Shown piece after piece: positions 61,388 to 64,000 of a stretch of DNA of 64,000 nt. Positions within the stretch are counted from its first letter, which is position 1. The number at the start of each line of letters is the position of its first letter. The stretch comes from Chionis minor (taxonomy: Eukaryota > Chordata > Aves > Charadriiformes > Chionididae). The stretch covers positions 55,942-119,941 of the forward strand of contig VZSF01008947.1 in NCBI GenBank assembly GCA_013398295.1. Reading direction: 5' to 3'. A program made the position numbers and the translations under genes. The notes under the pieces are model-generated. The model did not search any database, was not told the DNA's origin, and worked only from the letters and a program-made list of their open reading frames with translations.

Positions 61388-63369
61388 AGCAGCTCAGGCT
61401 TGATGACAAACTTGGTTACAGTTTCTGGACTAGACGATGTTTCTGTCCAGCTGGCTTAGAGCAGCCATGCAACTGTCTGCACTTGGCCGTGGAAACATGC
61501 CTTGGCCCTTGGCCCTTCAGAAATGCTTGGAGTTAGGTTAGGAGCCTGAATCCCTTTGAGGTTATTTCTGATTCTCCAAGAGTCTCACAGATTTTTCATA
61601 GTAACACAGGAATAAAACAGGGGTTTGTCATGCTTGAAGATGTCACTGAGACCACTAAATTGGTGTCCACTGGACTTTACAGCCACTTGTGGAGTACTGG
61701 AGGGTCTGGTGTCCTCAGTCTGTGCTGCCAAGTCCAGGCTTCATTTTCCTGAAAGTAACAGGCCCGTGTAGTCACACTAAGGACTGAGTAGAAGCACAAC
61801 TTGAGTTGAAGGCTTCATAGCAGAATGTGAGATTTCACAGCAAAAAATGTTGGTCTGTGTGAGAAAGTCAGCTATGATAGAAGACAGCTGCACCCTTCCC
61901 TTTGCCACATAGCAAGTGGGTAGCTAAGGCAGTACCCAGACCACAAAGCAGTGACAAACTTTGCTGTTGTAGCAGCTTTTCTCTTCTGCCAGTACTGGGA
62001 TCCTGGCTCTGCCAGGGCTGCTCTGAGGTCCTCAATGCTCTTTTGAATGCGGAAATTATAAGACAGACTTGTATAGCCCTGGTGGAGCTCATGTTATAGG
62101 AGCTTTGTTGGAGCTTTGGGAGGCTGGATGACTAGTCACACTTACTCTCATCTTCCACCCCACACAAAGGACTTACCAGCAGATACACCCGTCTTCTCCA
62201 GCCTTTGGAAGCCACGTGGGGGAATATAGCCCAGGGCTTCCTCAAGACCAAAAGAAACAGAGGCACCACAGAGCCTGAAATGCCCTGGAAGGATTCCTGA
62301 AGGAGGGTCTGCACTTGGTGGCTGCTTGGCCATGCCTTGGTAGGCAGGGTGTGGTGTGCCCCACTGGTATGCTACCCAATAGCCCTGACTGACCCTGAGT
62401 GATTCCTCACACCATTATTCACTCACTGTGATGATGCAGGGACAGAAGGCAGTTTCCTGGTACTCCAGAGCATCCCCAGGGCAGTCACAAACTCCTTTCT
62501 CCGGTGCAGGTCCCCTTTTGACTAATGCAGAATGATTCCCACATTCTCTCCCACGGCTGGGGATGTTGCAGGGGGTACAAAGCAGGACTTCCTGGGCATT
62601 AAGACTACGGTGAGTTCTGGAAGCTCATGATTATCAGAGATCCCACTCATTTTTGTAGCCAAGGTTGCTTCCTGTAATAGCATCTCGCATCTGGTATTGT
62701 GAATCTCCACTGATGGATCGCTTAGGTGGATAAAAACATCATTCATCAAATCCAGGGCACATAATGAAAAACTGGCTAAGCAAAGTGATAAGGAAGAAAC
62801 AGGTTTAAGCCAACATATCCTTTCCCCTAGCCTAAGCTAAATCCATTCTTCCTTGCACAGTACAGAGGTGCTATCAACCTCCCTTCCCCATCTTCTCCTT
62901 CCAGCCCACAGTGCGGTGGTTACTTCATGCACTTGTATGTGGGCATCCAAGTCTAGCTGCCACTCTTTGCCAAACTCTGAGTTAAAACTTAAGCCATCAA
63001 GTTATCAAATGGCTTCAAAATAGCCTATGTCTTGTCATGGGACTTGCTCTCAGTCTGCCAGGTGAAACTGCTTCACCTGGTGTACATATTTATACATTAG
63101 GCAACCAACTGAGAACATGAGGCCACAAGGCGAGAACTATAGCTCAGCAGTTGTAGCTGTTGTATGATGCTGTAAGAGGAGACTGTAGTCCTGATCCCAA
63201 TGTATATTCTAGCTATGGAGCAACCTGGCAAAACTGGAGTTCCCCTTACTCTCAATGGTTTATAAGAGGTTGGAAGTGCTCAGCTCTTGGTAATGATGTG
63301 ATAGTCAGTGGGAGCAGAATGGGTTGTTTTCTTCATGTCAGACTTGGTTATAATGCCAGCAGATCAATG
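61388..63369. other. Non-coding stretch, possible CR1 5' sequence at its end
   Basis: No gene or RNA was recognised in 61388-63100. From about 63130 an 88-codon plus-strand frame (63160-63426) runs into undoubted CR1 sequence; it may be part of the CR1 5' region (ORF1-like), but I cannot match its residues to the family with confidence. Confidence 0.4.
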
Positions 63370-64000
63370 CCTGGCTCTGAGACTGGTGCTACCAGCAGAA
63401 CTTTGGGTTCTTTGGCCATGGCTTGATTTACAGGGCACCAGGTCTGCTGGTAACAGATGGGAAAAGCCTATCTTGCAGGGGGAAAAGGGTTCTAGGACCC
63501 GAGTTAGCAGGGCTCATTGACAGAGCTTTAAACTAGATTCAAAGGGGGACGGGGATGTAACTGGGCTCGCTAGAGGGATGCCCCGGTGTAGTAGCCCAGC
63601 ACTTGAGAGGCAGCATGCTAGTATTTTTGAGATTCACAAGGCCTACCACCCCTCAAGGGCAAAAACTACATGCCCGGTTGCCTCTATGAAATGCTTATAC
63701 ACCGATGCACACAGCATGGGGAACAGGAAGAATTGGAGGTCTGTGTGCAGTCTCAGGGCCATCATCTCATAGCAGTTAGTGAGATATGGTGGGACAGCTC
63801 ACATGACTGGAACACTGTCATGGACGTCTATGTGCTCTTTAGGAAAGACAGGCCAGCGAGGCGAGGTGGTGGAGTTGCTCTTTATGTGAGCAACTGGAAT
63901 GTATCGAGCTCTCCCTGGGGGCAGATGAAGATCGAGTTGGGAGCTTGTGGGTAAGGATTAAGGGGCATGCTAATATAAGAGACACTGTTGTGGGTGTCTA
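63370..64000 (+). mobile_element. CR1 LINE, 5' half with start of ORF2, runs off the window
   Basis: The words TCTGCTGGTAACAGATGGG, GCAGGGCTCATTGACAGAGC and TTTAAACTAGATTCAAAGGG (63448-63545) are the CR1 segment just before ORF2. From about 63680 the ORF2 endonuclease domain begins: MKCLYTDAHSMGN, then LEVCVQSQ...SEIWWDSSHDWN, YVLFRKDRPARRGGGVALYV and LWVRIKGHANIRDTVVGV at the edge. The endonuclease glutamate of the 'TEXWW' motif is kept (SEIWW), but the early Asn of the TNARS motif is Asp. Two frame breaks, at about 63727-63733 and 63886-63888, each fit the loss of one base, so the copy is dead. Unlike most CR1 copies it keeps sequence well upstream of the reverse transcriptase, so a long element probably continues beyond 64000. 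Confidence 0.93.

Noticed and set aside
63131..63160. TATAGCTCAGCAGTTG, resembling a tRNA box A.
   Set aside because: There is no box B, no stems and no cloverleaf downstream; it probably belongs to the region before CR1.
1..64000. CRISPR arrays, operons, phage or plasmid genes.
   Set aside because: No regularly spaced direct repeats, no ribosome binding sites and no dense coding; all signs point to vertebrate nuclear DNA.

Overview
This is vertebrate, almost certainly avian, nuclear DNA. The basis is the presence of CR1 LINE fragments of the bird type (3' ends built on the 8-base ATTCTATG unit), the 3' part of an ERVL-type LTR with the tail seen in bird copies, older sauropsid-type repeats, very low repeat density and moderate GC. 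Nothing resembles bacterial or viral gene organisation. The open reading frames of 60-155 codons scattered over both strands have the lengths expected by chance, lack recognisable domains and mostly overlap in several frames. I see no complete protein-coding gene. The window reads as intergenic or intronic DNA. The species cannot be determined from what is visible.

Left part (1 to about 10 kb). The first 61 bases end in a good splice acceptor, followed by a short open stretch and then about 800-1,000 bases of AT-rich sequence with AATAAA signals. This could be the last exon and 3'UTR of a plus-strand gene lying mainly outside the window; it is a candidate only. At 4466-5250 lies a decayed, 5'-truncated CR1 on the minus strand, and 16 bases beyond its 5' end is an intact tRNA-Asn(GTT) gene (5267-5340, minus strand) with a pol III T-run terminator. 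The tRNA is the best-supported functional gene in the window.

Middle part (10 to 54 kb). This is unique-looking non-coding DNA with low-complexity tracts, a G-quadruplex motif, CpG-dense patches, a CpG-derived pentanucleotide microsatellite, a 99-nt hairpin-forming inverted repeat (28861-28959), a degraded tRNA-like SINE head (about 38575-38652) and a roughly 120-bp palindromic old repeat (41640-41760). Some AT-rich stretches dense in homeodomain-type words (30.9-31.8 kb, 50.5-50.8 kb) look like conserved non-coding elements, but only alignment can show that.

Right part (54 to 64 kb). This is the repeat-richest section: an old, rearranged CR1 on the minus strand (about 54455-55560) with an unrelated block inside, a younger CR1 3' end on the plus strand (60236-60731), an ERVL-type LTR remnant (about 61020-61387), and at the right edge the 5' half of a CR1 reaching the start of ORF2 with its endonuclease domain, carrying two frame breaks and running out of the window. 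Family names come from recognising conserved stretches by eye; exact subfamily and boundaries need a repeat-library search.
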